Shown here: positions 45,233-55,838 of the stretch, piece by piece
Layout of the letters: every line of letters starts with the position of its first letter
Position numbering within the stretch: the first letter of the stretch is position 1
Program-made: the position numbers and the translations under genes
NCBI RefSeq assembly: GCF_030056735.1
Contig: NZ_JASHKN010000003.1
Location: forward strand, 124,001 to 188,000
Direction: 5' to 3'
DNA from: Rhodococcus sp. IEGM 1409
GTDB lineage: Bacteria > Actinomycetota > Actinomycetes > Mycobacteriales > Mycobacteriaceae
Length of the DNA stretch: 64,000 bases
The notes under the pieces: generated by a model
What the model was told of the DNA's origin: nothing
Databases searched by the model: none
What the model saw: only the letters and a program-made list of their open reading frames with translations

Positions 45233-45945
45233 TCAGGCGCCGGGGCAGCGAACGGTGTACGCCCACTCGGTATGGTCGGTGCCCGTGACGCGGACCAGTA
45301 CGGACGAGGCCCCGCCGGCGGGCACGTTGACGACCGCCGAACCGGTTCCCTCTCTGATGTCGTCGCCGATGTATCCGGTGCTGTGGATCAATCGTCCTTC
45401 GTAGTACACCTCGATCAGGTCCGGGATGCCCTCGGTCTCGTACCCGAGTACGAACGACGTCCGGCCGCCGCGGCCGAGCTCGTGCTTGGTGGTGGTGATT
45501 CCTGCGCCGCCGGAGACCGTCGAGGCGTCACACCGCTGCGTCGGCGCAAACGATCCACCGCCACCACTGCCGCTCGCCAGCCCACTGAGAATATCCCTGA
45601 CATTGCCGCTGGCCAGGCCGTTGACGATGTCCGTAGCGCTCGTCGAGCCTGCGGGCAGGCCGCCGATGATGTTGTCGCGTTCCCGATGGCGATTCCGCCG
45701 ACGATGTCGCTGACGATGTCGCCCACGCTGCCGCTGGCGATGCCGTTCGCGATGCCGTTCCCCAGGTCGCCCACGCTCCCGTTGATCGTGGCGCTGCCAC
45801 TGTCGACGCTGCCCTGCACGCTTCCTTCGATGCCGGGTGCAGCGGACGCAGTCGCCGGAAGCGCCAGGGCAACCGCCGCTCCGATCGTCGCGGCAGCCGC
45901 CACGGTTCGAACGCCGGGACGGCGAGAACTTTAGTTGTTCAACAT
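45233..45945 (-). pseudogene. Broken gene for a secreted, Gly/Ser-repeat protein
   Basis: On the minus strand an ATG at 45943-45945 reads M-L-N-N and then a TAA. In the same frame S-S-R-R-P-G-V-R-T and a signal peptide (T-I-G-A-A-V-A-L-A-L-P-A-T-A-S-A-A-P) follow. A stretch of imperfect repeats comes next (G-S-V-G-D-L-G-N-G-I-A, G-S-V-G-D-I-V-S-D-I-V-G-G). Near 45680 one base is missing; in the shifted frame D-N-I-I-G-G-L-P-A-G-S follows. Then comes a beta-rich C-terminal domain with two Cys (Q-R-C-D-A-S-T and T-V-R-C-P-G-A stop), likely a disulfide pair. A GTG at 45903 could avoid the nonsense codon but not the frameshift. The protein would be secreted and is of unknown function. Assembly error is possible. 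Confidence 0.65.
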
Positions 45946-46116
45946 ATTTGCCCCACAGGTCGTTGGTCGGTCGTCCTTCAGAGTGATCCTGTCAGCGGAG
46001 CAGATCGGTGAATCTCGTTTGTTCGGCTGACCCCCGGACTGTGGTGACCGTCGTTCGTGGCCACCGCGGCGCCTGACGGGCGAATTCGTTCACGACGGGG
46101 GAGTCATTAGGATCAA

Positions 46117-48801
46117 GTGGTGACCAGTGCAGCTCCAGAGAACCCCCAGACCCCCGCCGACGCCCTACCCAAGAGCTGGGACCCCAGCGCGGTAGAGGCC
46201 GATCTGTATCAAGGCTGGGTAGACGCCGGGTACTTCCAGGCCGACGCGACCAGCGACAAGCCCGGCTACTCCATCGTGCTGCCGCCCCCGAACGTCACCG
46301 GCAGCCTGCACATGGGTCATGCCCTCGATCACACACTCATGGACGTGCTCAGCCGCCGCAAGCGGATGCAGGGCTACGAGGTTCTGTGGCTGCCGGGCAT
46401 GGACCACGCCGGTATCGCCACGCAGTCCGTCGTCGAGAAGCAACTCGCTGCCGACGGCAAGACCAAGGAAGATTTCGGCCGCGAGCTGTTCATCGACAAG
46501 GTCTGGGACTGGAAGCGCGAATCCGGCGGAACCATCGGTGGCCAGATGCGGCGCATCGGTGACGGCGTCGACTGGAGCCGCGATCGTTTCACGATGGACG
46601 AGGGCCTCTCGCGTGCCGTTCAGACCGTCTTCAAGCGCATGTTCGACGAGGGCCTGATCTACCGCGCCGAGCGCCTCGTGAACTGGTCGCCGGTGCTGCA
46701 GACCGCGATCTCCGACATCGAGGTGAAGTTCGAGGACGTCGAGGGTGAACTGGTCTCCCTGCGCTACGGCTCGCTCGACGACAACGAGCCACACGTCATC
46801 GTCGCGACCACCCGCGTCGAGACGATGCTCGGTGATACCGCAGTGGCTGTCCATCCCGAAGACGAGCGCTACAAGCACCTCATCGGCACAACTCTCGATC
46901 ATCCGTTCACCGGGCGTCAGATCCCGATCATCGCGGACGACTACGTCGACCCCGAGTTCGGAACCGGCGCAGTGAAGATCACGCCGGCTCACGATCCCAA
47001 CGACTTCGAGATGGGCCTGCGGCACAACCTGCCGATGCCCACCATCATGGACAAGACCGGCAAGATTGCCGACACGGGAACCGAATTCGACGGTATGGAC
47101 CGCTTCGAGGCTCGCGTCAAGGTTCGCGAAGCCCTCGCCGAGCAGGGGCGCGTCGTAGCCGAGAAGCGCCCGTACCTGCACAGCGTCGGACACTCCGAGC
47201 GCAGTGGTGAAGCTATCGAGCCGCGCCTGTCGCTGCAGTGGTGGGTCAAGGTCGAAACCTTGGCCAAGGCTGCCGGCGATGCGGTTCGCAACGGCGACAC
47301 CGTCATTCACCCGGCAAGCCAGGAACCGCGCTGGTTCGACTGGGTCGACAACATGCACGACTGGTGCATTTCCCGCCAGCTCTGGTGGGGGCACCGCATC
47401 CCGGTCTGGTACGGCCCCGAGGGCGAAGTTGCGTGCTTCGGCCCCGACGAAACGGCACCGGAAGGCTGGGTTCAGGATCCCGACGTCCTCGACACCTGGT
47501 TCTCCTCCGGACTGTGGCCCTTCTCGACGATGGGTTGGCCCGACAAGACGCCCGAACTCGAAAAGTTCTATCCCACCAGCGTTCTCGTCACCGGCTACGA
47601 CATCCTGTTCTTCTGGGTCGCCCGCATGATGATGTTCGGCACCTATGTGTCCGAGGACGAGCCGATCACCGCCGGTCCGGGTAAGTCCGGCGCGCAGATG
47701 CCGTTCAAGGACGTGTTCCTGCACGGACTTGTTCGCGACCAGTACGGCAAGAAGATGTCGAAGTCTCGCGGTAACGGTATCGACCCACTCGACTGGGTGG
47801 ATCGTTTCGGCGCCGACGCCCTGCGATTCACACTCGCACGCGGGGCCAACCCGGGTAGCGACCTGTCCGTCGGTGAGGATTCGGCGCAGTCCTCACGCAA
47901 CTTCGCGACCAAGTTGTTCAACGCGACCAAGTTCGCGCTGATGAACGGCGCCGCTCCGGCGCCGCTGCCCGCTCGAAGCGAACTGACCGACGCCGACCGC
48001 TGGATCCTCGACCGTCTCGACACGGTCCAGGCCGAGGCGGATGCCGCTTTCGATCGTTACGAGTTCAGCAAGGCATGCGAAGGCCTGTTCCACTTCGCGT
48101 GGGACGAGGTCTGTGACTGGTACCTCGAACTCGCCAAGGTGCAGTTCGCCGGCGACGAGGCCGTCGCCGCGAACACCCGCGCAGTGCTCGGCAACGTTCT
48201 CGATGCACTGCTCCGCCTCCTGCATCCGGTCATTCCCTTCGTGACCGAAACCCTGTGGAAGGCGCTCACCGGGGGTGAATCCGTCGTCGTCGCCGACTGG
48301 CCGACGCTGTCCGGCGTCGCAATCGACACTGCGGCCGCCACCCGGATCGAAGACACCCAGAAACTGATCACCGAGGTGCGACGTTTCCGAAACGATCAGG
48401 GTCTCAAGCCTTCCCAGAAGGTTCCGGCGCGTGCGTCCGGGCTCTCGGAGGCCGGCATGGACGGCCAGTTCGCCTACGTGGCAGCGCTGGCCAAGCTGAC
48501 CGAACCCGAAGAAGGATTCACCGCGTCGATCTCCGTCGAGGTGCGTCTGAGCCAGGGCACCGTCACGGTCGACATCGACACCTCGGGCACCATCGACCTC
48601 GGTGCCGAGAAGAAGCGGCTCGAAAAGGACCTCGCGGCAGCGCAGAAGGAACTCGTCACCGCTGACAACAAGCTTGCGAACGAGGCTTTCCTGGCGAAGG
48701 CACCCGACGCCGTCGTCGACAAGATCAAGAACCGTCGCCAGATCGCCGTCGAAGAGATCGAGCGCATCACCGGACGTCTGAAGGAGTTGGCCGACAAGTG
48801 A
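46117..48801 (+). CDS. valS: Valyl-tRNA synthetase
   Basis: This 894-residue class I synthetase charges tRNA-Val. The HIGH-type motif is H-M-G-H at residues 65-68, within [13 protein letters not shown]. The KMSKS motif occupies residues 546-550. The editing domain lies between them ([13 protein letters not shown]). The anticodon-binding domain follows, and a C-terminal coiled coil ([17 protein letters not shown]) is typical of ValRS. Two consecutive GTG codons can start it. The stop overlaps the folC start by four bases. Confidence 0.97.
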   Translation: MVTSAAPENPQTPADALPKSWDPSAVEADLYQGWVDAGYFQADATSDKPGYSIVLPPPNVTGSLHMGHALDHTLMDVLSRRKRMQGYEVLWLPGMDHAGIATQSVVEKQLAADGKTKEDFGRELFIDKVWDWKRESGGTIGGQMRRIGDGVDWSRDRFTMDEGLSRAVQTVFKRMFDEGLIYRAERLVNWSPVLQTAISDIEVKFEDVEGELVSLRYGSLDDNEPHVIVATTRVETMLGDTAVAVHPEDERYKHLIGTTLDHPFTGRQIPIIADDYVDPEFGTGAVKITPAHDPNDFEMGLRHNLPMPTIMDKTGKIADTGTEFDGMDRFEARVKVREALAEQGRVVAEKRPYLHSVGHSERSGEAIEPRLSLQWWVKVETLAKAAGDAVRNGDTVIHPASQEPRWFDWVDNMHDWCISRQLWWGHRIPVWYGPEGEVACFGPDETAPEGWVQDPDVLDTWFSSGLWPFSTMGWPDKTPELEKFYPTSVLVTGYDILFFWVARMMMFGTYVSEDEPITAGPGKSGAQMPFKDVFLHGLVRDQYGKKMSKSRGNGIDPLDWVDRFGADALRFTLARGANPGSDLSVGEDSAQSSRNFATKLFNATKFALMNGAAPAPLPARSELTDADRWILDRLDTVQAEADAAFDRYEFSKACEGLFHFAWDEVCDWYLELAKVQFAGDEAVAANTRAVLGNVLDALLRLLHPVIPFVTETLWKALTGGESVVVADWPTLSGVAIDTAAATRIEDTQKLITEVRRFRNDQGLKPSQKVPARASGLSEAGMDGQFAYVAALAKLTEPEEGFTASISVEVRLSQGTVTVDIDTSGTIDLGAEKKRLEKDLAAAQKELVTADNKLANEAFLAKAPDAVVDKIKNRRQIAVEEIERITGRLKELADK

Positions 48802-50237
48802 GTTCGTACGAGCCGTCCCAGTTCGACGCTCAGAGTTCGGTTCCGACTCCGGTCGACATCGCCGAACTGGCGCTGGTCGAGGCCGAACTCGACAAGCGTT
48901 GGCCCGAGACCAAGATCGAGCCGTCACTGACTCGTATCGAGGCGCTGATGGACGTGCTGGGCTCGCCGCAGCACAACTATCCGTCGGTGCACGTGACGGG
49001 GACCAACGGCAAGACGTCGGTGACGCGCATGATCGATTCTTTGATGAGCGCTCTGCATCGTCGTACCGGCCGAACCACCAGCCCTCATCTGCAGATCGCG
49101 ACCGAGCGGATCAGCATCGACGGTCATCCGATTTCACCGCGGCTCTACGTGGACACGTTCCGCGAGATCGAGCCGTACGTGCAGATGATCGACGCACAGT
49201 CCGAGGAAGCCGGGGGACCGGCGATGAGCAAGTTCGAAGTGCTCACCGCGATGGCCTATGCGGCATTCGCGGAGGCACCGGTCGACGTCGCCGTGGTCGA
49301 GGTCGGCCTCGGCGGACGCTGGGACGCCACCAACGTGATCGACGGACAGGTCGCGGTGATCACCCCGATCAGTCTCGATCACGCCGAGTACCTGGGCACC
49401 GACCTGGCCGGGATCGCGGAGGAGAAGGCCGGAATCATCAAGAAGGGCCGCGAGGACCTGGTTCCGGTGGACACAGTCGCGATCATCGCCGAGCAGACTC
49501 CCGAAGTCATGGAGGTATTGCTGCGGCGAGCAGTCGAGGTCGAGGCCGCGGTCGCTCGCGAAGGCTCGGAGTTCAAGGTGCTTGCTCGCCAGATCGCGGT
49601 GGGCGGACAGCAGCTCGAACTTCAGGGTCTGAGCGGTGTGTACACCGACATCTTCCTCCCGCTGCACGGCGAGCATCAGGCGCGCAACGCAGCCCTCGCG
49701 CTCGCTGCTGTCGAAGCGTTCTTCGGTGCCGGTCCGGATCGACAACTCGACCAGGATGCAATCCGCAACGGGTTCGCCTCGATCGTCAATCCGGGTCGCC
49801 TCGAACGTGTTCGGAGCGCACCGACCGTATTTCTCGACGCCGCCCACAATCCTGACGGTGCCCGCGCCCTCGCGGCCGCACTGGCCGAGGAGTTCGACTT
49901 CCGCAAGCTCGTGGGAGTGGTCAGCGTCATGGCGGACAAGGACGTCGACGCAATCTTGACCGCATTCGAATCCGTCTTCGACGAGATCGTTGTCACCCAC
50001 AACGGATCACCCCGCGCGATGGACGTCGAGGAACTGGCGAACATTGCCGTCGCGAAGTTCGGCGACGAGCGCGTCGTCGTCGCGCCGGTGCTTGCCGACG
50101 CCTTGGAAGTCGCGATCGAAATCGCCGAGCAGGTCGCCGAACCCGGCGAAGCCGTATCAGGGGCAGGTGTCGTGGTGACGGGATCCGTCGTGACCGCGGG
50201 CGCCGCCCGCACGCTGTTCGGAAAGGACCCCGCGTGA
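48798..50237 (+). CDS. folC: Folylpolyglutamate synthase/dihydrofolate synthase
   Basis: This 479-residue Mur-ligase-like enzyme adds glutamate to dihydropteroate or folate with ATP. The P-loop is [21 protein letters not shown] follows, and the catalytic region has [13 protein letters not shown]. The C-terminal domain shows [10 protein letters not shown]. It is coupled to valS by a GTGA overlap and to the next gene by another, a gene order conserved in mycobacteria (Rv2448c-Rv2447c-Rv2446c). Confidence 0.95.
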   Translation: MSSYEPSQFDAQSSVPTPVDIAELALVEAELDKRWPETKIEPSLTRIEALMDVLGSPQHNYPSVHVTGTNGKTSVTRMIDSLMSALHRRTGRTTSPHLQIATERISIDGHPISPRLYVDTFREIEPYVQMIDAQSEEAGGPAMSKFEVLTAMAYAAFAEAPVDVAVVEVGLGGRWDATNVIDGQVAVITPISLDHAEYLGTDLAGIAEEKAGIIKKGREDLVPVDTVAIIAEQTPEVMEVLLRRAVEVEAAVAREGSEFKVLARQIAVGGQQLELQGLSGVYTDIFLPLHGEHQARNAALALAAVEAFFGAGPDRQLDQDAIRNGFASIVNPGRLERVRSAPTVFLDAAHNPDGARALAAALAEEFDFRKLVGVVSVMADKDVDAILTAFESVFDEIVVTHNGSPRAMDVEELANIAVAKFGDERVVVAPVLADALEVAIEIAEQVAEPGEAVSGAGVVVTGSVVTAGAARTLFGKDPA

Positions 50238-50659
50238 GTACCCCGTCAGAATCCAATCCCGAGTCCGGCGACGCCGCCGGTGAGTTCGGGCCTCCGACCA
50301 AGGACCCGTGGAAGAGTTTCCGCGGAGTGATGGCCGGAACCCTGATCCTCGAGGCGATCGTCGTGCTGCTGGCATTGCCGGTCGTTGCGGTCGTCGGCGG
50401 TGGCCTCACCGCGGTCTCGGCCGGATTCATCATCGGGTTGGCGGTACTGATGATTCTGGGAGCCGGAGTCCAGGGCAAGCCGTGGGCGATGGGGTTCAAC
50501 GTCGCACTTCAGGTGATTCTTCTGTTCGGTTTCTTCGTCCACCCGTCGATTGCCGGTGTAGCTATCACCTTCGGGATCGTCTGGGGATACCTCGTCTACC
50601 TGCAGAGAGACATCAAGCGCCGGATGGACAAGGGCCTGCTTCCCGGTCAGCGGGGCTGA
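50234..50659 (+). CDS. DUF4233 family membrane protein
   Basis: This 141-residue protein has a polar N-terminus with K-D-P-W-K-S-F and about four membrane spans: L-I-L-E-A-I-V-V-L-L-A-L-P-V-V-A, F-I-I-G-L-A-V-L-M-I, N-V-A-L-Q-V-I-L-L-F-G-F-F-V and I-A-G-V-A-I-T-F-G-I-V-W-G. It ends in a basic tail. The family is found next to folC and ndk in actinobacteria (Rv2446c). No function is established. Its GTG start overlaps folC by four bases. Confidence 0.85.
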   Translation: MSTPSESNPESGDAAGEFGPPTKDPWKSFRGVMAGTLILEAIVVLLALPVVAVVGGGLTAVSAGFIIGLAVLMILGAGVQGKPWAMGFNVALQVILLFGFFVHPSIAGVAITFGIVWGYLVYLQRDIKRRMDKGLLPGQRG

Positions 50660-50677
50660 CCATTTAGGCTGTCCGCT

Positions 50678-51097
50678 GTGACTGAGCGCACCCTCGTACT
50701 GATCAAGCCCGACGCCGTTGCCCGTGGATACGTAGGAGAAATCCTCAGCCGTATCGAACGCAAAGGCCTGACAATTGCTGCACTCGATCTCCGCGTAGCT
50801 TCCGAAGAGGTGGCTGGTAGCCACTACGCAGAGCACGCCGAGCGCCCGTTCTACCCGAGCTTGTTGGAGTTCATCACCTCCGGTCCGCTGGTGGCCGCAG
50901 TGCTCGAAGGCCCCCGCGCCATCGCTGCTTTCCGTCAGCTGGCCGGCGGAACCGACCCGGTCGACAAGGCTCTTCCGGGCACGATCCGCGGCGACTTCGG
51001 ACTCGAAGCGCAGCAGAACCTCGTTCACGGCAGTGACTCCGTGGAGTCGGCAGAGCGTGAAATCGCTCTGTGGTTCCCCGCGCTGTCGTCCATCTGA
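50678..51097 (+). CDS. ndk: Nucleoside diphosphate kinase
   Basis: This 139-residue enzyme moves the gamma-phosphate from ATP to other nucleoside diphosphates through a phosphohistidine. The active His117 lies in N-L-V-H-G-S-D-S. The N-terminal [10 protein letters not shown] block and [10 protein letters not shown] are typical. The start is GTG 50678, and the gene closes the valS-folC-DUF4233 unit. A long hairpin begins 74 bases after the stop. Confidence 0.96.
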   Translation: MTERTLVLIKPDAVARGYVGEILSRIERKGLTIAALDLRVASEEVAGSHYAEHAERPFYPSLLEFITSGPLVAAVLEGPRAIAAFRQLAGGTDPVDKALPGTIRGDFGLEAQQNLVHGSDSVESAEREIALWFPALSSI

Positions 51098-51171
51098 ATC
51101 TTCGATCCGGGCCTCTGGCCCACATGACACGGGCCCTCGGCCCACATCTCCACAGCGAATTCTCGGCACGT

Positions 51172-51220
51172 ATCCCACATCGGTGCGCCCTTTGCAGTTG
51201 CAGGCGCGTCGGTGTGGGAT
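51172..51220. terminator. Hairpin after ndk, likely terminator
   Basis: ATCCCACATCGGTGCGCC pairs with GGCGCGTCGGTGTGGGAT over 18 positions, with three mismatched or wobble pairs. It separates ndk from the rne leader. Confidence 0.65.
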
Positions 51221-51547
51221 ACTGCTTTCAGTTGAACCGCAATTTGTTTTACGCACGTTCAACCGGATGACACCTAGGTTCGATGCCCTTTCATCGCTGC
51301 TCCAGGTCAACAGGAAATCCCTGGACCTCTGCACGCTGGATGATCAGGCGCTCGCGCACAGGACAACGGCCATCCAGCCAGGCACTTCATGCGCTCGCAG
51401 TGAATAACGGGCACTGCGGACCATGCGGAGCGAGACCTTACAATCTCGTACTCACTTCTGAGTGCGAGTACACACAGCACGCTCCCGCGTGGCCGCGTGA
51501 CAACTCGACTTCTGGGTTGGACGCGCCCGGGGGCTGAGGAGACTTAC
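51221..51547. other. rne upstream/leader region without genes
   Basis: No convincing coding frame is present. A short inverted repeat (TACTCAC and GAGTGCGAGTA near 51449-51472) lies about 75 bases before the rne start. Long leaders that let RNase E regulate its own mRNA are known in other bacteria. Whether this one does so is speculation. Confidence 0.4.
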
Positions 51548-54500
51548 GTGGCCGATCAATCCCCAACCGAATCAGATTCCAGCACCACCCCGGAATTTCC
51601 CGACAAGATGCGCGTTCACGCGCTGGCGAAGCTGCTCGGTGTCACCAGCAAGCAGGTCCTCGCCGAAGCTGCAGCGCTCGGGACCGAATTGCGCAGTGCG
51701 CAGTCGAGTCTTCAACGTGACGTCGCACATCGGATTCATGCCTCGCTGACTTCCGCGAGCGAGGCCATCGAGCCGGTTGTCGCCGAGCTCGACACTCTCA
51801 TCGACCCGGTGGTCGAAGCGCCTGCTGCCGAAACTCCGGCCGAGCAGCCTGCTGCCGAATCTCCAGCCGAGAAGCCGGTCAGGGCTCGTCGTTCACGCAA
51901 GAAGGTAGTTGTCCCGGAACCGGCAGCAGAAGAAGCGGTGGATCCGGCGGTTGCCGAGATCAACGCTGGACTCGACGCCGCTGCTGCGCTGCAGAGCAAG
52001 GAAGCCGAGCAGTCCGATCTGTTCACCTCCTTCGAGGCGCCTCAGACCCATCAGCCCGAGGTGGCCCCCGCCGCGCCGCAGGTCCCGCTGTTCCTGCAGC
52101 CGGATCTCGAGGCAGCCGAGGTGGCTCCGCGTCGTCGTCGCGCCCGCCGCGAGCCCGCTGCACCGGCAGCCGTCGAAGAGAAGCAGACAACTGCGGAAGC
52201 CGAAACAGTCGCACCCGAGGCCTCACCGGTTGCAGTTCCAGCTGTCGAAGAGCCGGCTGTGACCGCCCCGCAAACCGAGGGCGAGAGTGCCGAGTCCGAG
52301 GACGAGGACGACGATCAGCCGCGTCGCCGTCGTCGTGGACGCCGTGGACGTGGCCGTGGCCGCGGAGAACAGGGTGGCGAACAGGGTTCCGAGCAGGGCT
52401 CGGACGAAGAGTCGGATACGACCACCGAAGCGGAGCAGGAAACTGCCCCCGAGGCAGTCGGGAAGCAAACCGAAGATGCTTCCGGCGGAGAATCCGGGAA
52501 CAAGACCGAGTCCGACGCGGATGCGGACGCGGAATCCGAGAACGCCGACGATTCCGACCTCGACGCTGACGGATCGAGCCGTCGCCGTCGTCGCCGTCGC
52601 CGTCGTAAGACCGGCACCGATGGCGCCGCCGACGCGACTGCGACGTCCGAGGACGATCCGCCGAACACTGTCGTTCACGAGCGCGAACCGCGCAACAAGA
52701 CCCGTGTCAAGGACGAGGTCCAGGGCATCAGTGGTTCGACGCGTCTCGAAGCGAAGCGTCAGCGTCGCCGCGACGGTCGTGACGCCGGCCGTCGTCGCCC
52801 GCCGATTCTCACCGAGTCGGAATTCCTTGCCCGTCGTGAAGCCGTCGACCGCGTCATGGTTGTGCGCGATCGAGCAGACAGCGGTCAGCCGCACGCGACT
52901 ACACAGGTAGCAGTCCTCGAAGACGGAGTGCTGGTCGAGCACTTCGTCACGAACTCGGCTTCCGCGTCGATGGTCGGCAACGTGTACCTCGGACGCGTCC
53001 AGAACGTGCTCCCCAGCATGGAAGCTGCGTTCATCGACATCGGGCGTGGCCGCAACGGCGTGCTCTACGCCGGTGAGGTCAACTGGGAGGCAGCCGGTCT
53101 CGGTGGCAACTCGCGCAAGATCGAGCAGGCTCTCAAGCCGGGCGATCAGGTGCTCGTTCAGGTCAGCAAGGATCCGGTTGGACACAAGGGTGCCCGCCTG
53201 ACCACGCAGATCTCGCTGGCCGGACGCTTCCTCGTCTACGTTCCCGGCGGTACGTCCACCGGCATCAGCCGCAAGCTGCCCGACACCGAGCGCAAGCGTC
53301 TCAAGGAGATCCTGCGCGATATCGTTCCGGCCGACGCCGGCGTGATCATCCGCACGGCGTCCGAGGGAGTCAGCGAAGAAGAGTTGGCGCGCGATGTCAC
53401 TCGTCTGCAGGCGCAGTGGGCCGGTATCGAGGAGCAGGCAGCGGCTGCGGACACCGGCAAGTCCGGGAACCCGCAGGCCCTGTACGAAGAGCCGGACATG
53501 CTGGTCAAGGTCATTCGCGACTTGTTCAACGAGGACTTCACCAAGCTCGTCATCGAGGGCGAGAAGGCGCATACGACGGTGGAGAACTACATCAACTCCG
53601 TCGCGCCTGATCTGCTGCCGAGGCTCGAGAAGTACACGCCGACGAGCAACATCGACGTCTTCCAGGCCCGTCGTATCGACGAGCAGTTGGCAAAGGCACT
53701 CGATCGCAAGGTGTGGCTGCCGTCCGGCGGCACCCTGGTGATCGACCGCACCGAGGCCATGACCGTCGTCGACGTCAACACCGGCAAGTTCACCGGAGCC
53801 GGCGGAAACCTCGAAGAGACCGTCACCCGTAACAACCTCGAAGCTGCCGAGGAGATCGTTCGCCAGATGCGCCTGCGCGACATCGGCGGAATGATCGTCG
53901 TCGACTTCATCGACATGGTCCTCGAATCGAACCGGGACCTGGTCCTGCGTCGGCTCACCGAGTGCCTGGGTCGCGATCGCACGCGCCATCAGGTGTCGGA
54001 GGTCACCTCCCTCGGACTCGTGCAGATGACGCGCAAGAAGTTGGGCACCGGATTGGTCGAGGCCTTCTCGACTACCTGTGAGCACTGCCACGGCCGCGGC
54101 ATCATCGTCCACTCCGAGCCCGTCGAGGTGAAGTCCTCGGACGACGGCGGATCACGTTCGGGCTCGCAGCGCAGTGAATCCGGTACCTCGCGCAAGAACA
54201 AGCGTGGCCGCGGAGACAAGTCGGCTTCGACCGAGTCCAACGGACAGGAAGCTCCGGCGCCGGAGGTTCCGGCCGTCGACGCGACGGTCAAGCGGGCTCA
54301 TCCGGTGGCATTGGCGATGGCCTCGCATCACCACGACGACGACGAGACCGTCGCGGCCGACTCGATCGAGTTTGATTCCGCCGGTACGTCTTCGGGGGAT
54401 GATGCATCCAAAAGTGCCGATCGGCAACAGGATCGGCCGATTGATACTCCTGCTGCTACTGAGCGCCCTGACGCTCCTGTTGTGGACTCTGCTGCGGAAG

Positions 54501-54811
54501 AAGCTCCCGCAGGGGGCGACGAGCGGGAAGAAGCTCCGCGAGGTCGTCGGCGTAGTCGCCGGGCGTCGCGGGCAGCGTCGGCACCGGTTGCCGAAGCAGC
54601 TCCCGAGGTGGGCACGGTCTTCGTGATTCCGACTCCGGACCCCGTGGCGGAAGCGGTCGCGGAAATTGTTCCGGCTCCGGCCACCGAAGCTCCGGCCACC
54701 GAAGCTCCGGCCACCGAAGCTCCGGCCGAGGAAGAAGTTGTCGTCGTCAAGCGGCCCCGTCGCAGGCGTGCAGCAGCACGTCCCGCGGGTCCGCCGGTCG
54801 ACGGAGAGTAG
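51548..54811 (+). CDS. rne: Ribonuclease E/G with N-terminal IF2-like domain
   Basis: GTG 51548 has a GAGGAG site eight bases upstream and gives 1087 residues. Residues about 20-65 (M-R-V-H-A-L-A-K-L-L-G-V-T-S-K-Q-V-L) look like the IF2_N domain of initiation factor 2. A long low-complexity region rich in Ala, Glu and R-R-R runs to about residue 430 and may bind RNA or proteins. The catalytic core starts with an S1 domain (V-G-N-V-Y-L-G-R-V-Q-N-V-L), then the DNase-I-like part with V-V-D-V-N-T-G-K and I-V-V-D-F-I-D-M, and the Zn-link C-x-x-C in T-C-E-H-C-H-G. The C-terminal tail is again disordered. It initiates mRNA decay and processes rRNA. Confidence 0.95.
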   Translation: MADQSPTESDSSTTPEFPDKMRVHALAKLLGVTSKQVLAEAAALGTELRSAQSSLQRDVAHRIHASLTSASEAIEPVVAELDTLIDPVVEAPAAETPAEQPAAESPAEKPVRARRSRKKVVVPEPAAEEAVDPAVAEINAGLDAAAALQSKEAEQSDLFTSFEAPQTHQPEVAPAAPQVPLFLQPDLEAAEVAPRRRRARREPAAPAAVEEKQTTAEAETVAPEASPVAVPAVEEPAVTAPQTEGESAESEDEDDDQPRRRRRGRRGRGRGRGEQGGEQGSEQGSDEESDTTTEAEQETAPEAVGKQTEDASGGESGNKTESDADADAESENADDSDLDADGSSRRRRRRRRRKTGTDGAADATATSEDDPPNTVVHEREPRNKTRVKDEVQGISGSTRLEAKRQRRRDGRDAGRRRPPILTESEFLARREAVDRVMVVRDRADSGQPHATTQVAVLEDGVLVEHFVTNSASASMVGNVYLGRVQNVLPSMEAAFIDIGRGRNGVLYAGEVNWEAAGLGGNSRKIEQALKPGDQVLVQVSKDPVGHKGARLTTQISLAGRFLVYVPGGTSTGISRKLPDTERKRLKEILRDIVPADAGVIIRTASEGVSEEELARDVTRLQAQWAGIEEQAAAADTGKSGNPQALYEEPDMLVKVIRDLFNEDFTKLVIEGEKAHTTVENYINSVAPDLLPRLEKYTPTSNIDVFQARRIDEQLAKALDRKVWLPSGGTLVIDRTEAMTVVDVNTGKFTGAGGNLEETVTRNNLEAAEEIVRQMRLRDIGGMIVVDFIDMVLESNRDLVLRRLTECLGRDRTRHQVSEVTSLGLVQMTRKKLGTGLVEAFSTTCEHCHGRGIIVHSEPVEVKSSDDGGSRSGSQRSESGTSRKNKRGRGDKSASTESNGQEAPAPEVPAVDATVKRAHPVALAMASHHHDDDETVAADSIEFDSAGTSSGDDASKSADRQQDRPIDTPAATERPDAPVVDSAAEEAPAGGDEREEAPRGRRRSRRASRAASAPVAEAAPEVGTVFVIPTPDPVAEAVAEIVPAPATEAPATEAPATEAPAEEEVVVVKRPRRRRAAARPAGPPVDGE
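54674..54718 (+). repeat. 15-bp in-frame coding repeat in the rne tail
   Basis: GCTCCGGCCACCGAA occurs three times in a row and a fourth copy is begun. It encodes A-P-A-T-E repeats in the disordered tail. The copy number could vary between strains. Confidence 0.9.
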
Positions 54812-54828
54812 AACTACCGTCTTTCGGT

Positions 54829-54867
54829 CGGTTGGATGTCCTGGCGATGAGCGAGGACATCCAACCG
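54829..54867. terminator. Terminator after rne
   Basis: CGGTTGGATGTCCT and AGGACATCCAACCG are perfect 14-base complements around an 11-base loop, 17 bases after the rne stop. The following 260 bases hold the rplU promoter and leader without other genes. Confidence 0.9.
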
Positions 54868-55129
54868 TTATCCGAAGTTTCAGCTGGTAGAAGCAGTACA
54901 GAGTAGTAAGCACCACCCCTCGGCGGGGCGGTTTGACCCTGACGGTTGCTTTCCCGTAACCTTGGAGGGTCGCCACCCGGCGGTAGAGATTCTGTGTGCC
55001 TAGAGTGCGCGTGAATGTCCCGGTACGTCAGTACCGAGCCGAGGTGACATAAACCAGACCAGTCGCGATGCATTTGAAGCCTCAGGCAGCAGCGCGAGCA
55101 AGTTCGAAGAAGCAAGGGGTAGCCCTCCG

Positions 55130-55441
55130 ATGGCAACGTACGCGATCGTCAAGACCGGCGGAAAGCAGTACAAGGTCGCTGTTGGTGACCTCGTCAAGGT
55201 CGAGAAGATCGAGGGTGAGCCCGGCACTGCTGTCTCGCTTGCTCCCGTTCTCGTGGTCGACGGATCTGACCTGACCACCGACGCGGCCAAGCTGGCCAAG
55301 GTCGCAGTCACCAGTGAGATCGTCGAGCACACCAAGGGCCCGAAGATTCGCATCCACAAGTTCAAGAACAAGACCGGTTACCACAAGCGTCAGGGCCACA
55401 GGCAGCCGATCACGGTGCTCAAGGTCACGGGCATCAAGTAA
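55130..55441 (+). CDS. rplU: 50S ribosomal protein L21
   Basis: This 103-residue protein has the classic N-terminus [16 protein letters not shown]. The C-terminal block [14 protein letters not shown] binds 23S rRNA. It forms an operon with rpmA 42 bases downstream. Confidence 0.98.
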   Translation: MATYAIVKTGGKQYKVAVGDLVKVEKIEGEPGTAVSLAPVLVVDGSDLTTDAAKLAKVAVTSEIVEHTKGPKIRIHKFKNKTGYHKRQGHRQPITVLKVTGIK

Positions 55442-55483
55442 CCAGTTCTTTCTAGCTAATTTCACCCGAGGAGGGTCAATAGC

Positions 55484-55753
55484 ATGGCACATAAGAAGGG
55501 TGCATCCAGCTCCCGTAACGGTCGCGATTCAAACGCCCAGCGCCTCGGCGTGAAGCGCTTCGGCGGCCAGTCGGTCAGCGCAGGCGAAATCCTGGTTCGC
55601 CAGCGCGGCACGCACTTCCACCCCGGCGTCAACGTCGGCCGTGGCGGCGACGACACCCTGTTCGCTCTCGCTGCCGGTGCAGTCGAGTTCGGCCAGAAGC
55701 GTGGACGCAAGACCGTGAACATCGTTCCGGCCGTCGTTGCGGCTGAGGTCTAG
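55484..55753 (+). CDS. rpmA: 50S ribosomal protein L27
   Basis: This 89-residue protein begins [16 protein letters not shown], the N-terminal tail that reaches the peptidyl transferase centre. No cleavable extension is present, as usual outside Firmicutes. An AGGAGG site precedes ATG 55484. Confidence 0.98.
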
Positions 55754-55777
55754 TCTTTCTCGCTAGTTGTGCGTCAT

Positions 55778-55815
55778 CGGTTCTACTTCGGTAAGCCGGT
55801 TCTACTTTCGGTAAG
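55778..55815. repeat. Near-perfect tandem repeat after rpmA
   Basis: CGGTTCTACTTCGGTAAG (55778-55795) is followed by CCGGTTCTACTTTCGGTAAG (55796-55815), differing by two inserted bases. Confidence 0.8.
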
Positions 55816-55838
55816 AGAGTGACGCGTTCCAAGCTCCC

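Noticed and set aside
46165..47724. 519-codon frame opposite valS
   Set aside because: Shadow of the valS coding strand with no independent start signal or domain.
52223..54112. 629-codon frame opposite rne
   Set aside because: Antisense shadow of the rne coding sequence; the R-R-R and Ala/Glu repeats generate long open frames on both strands.
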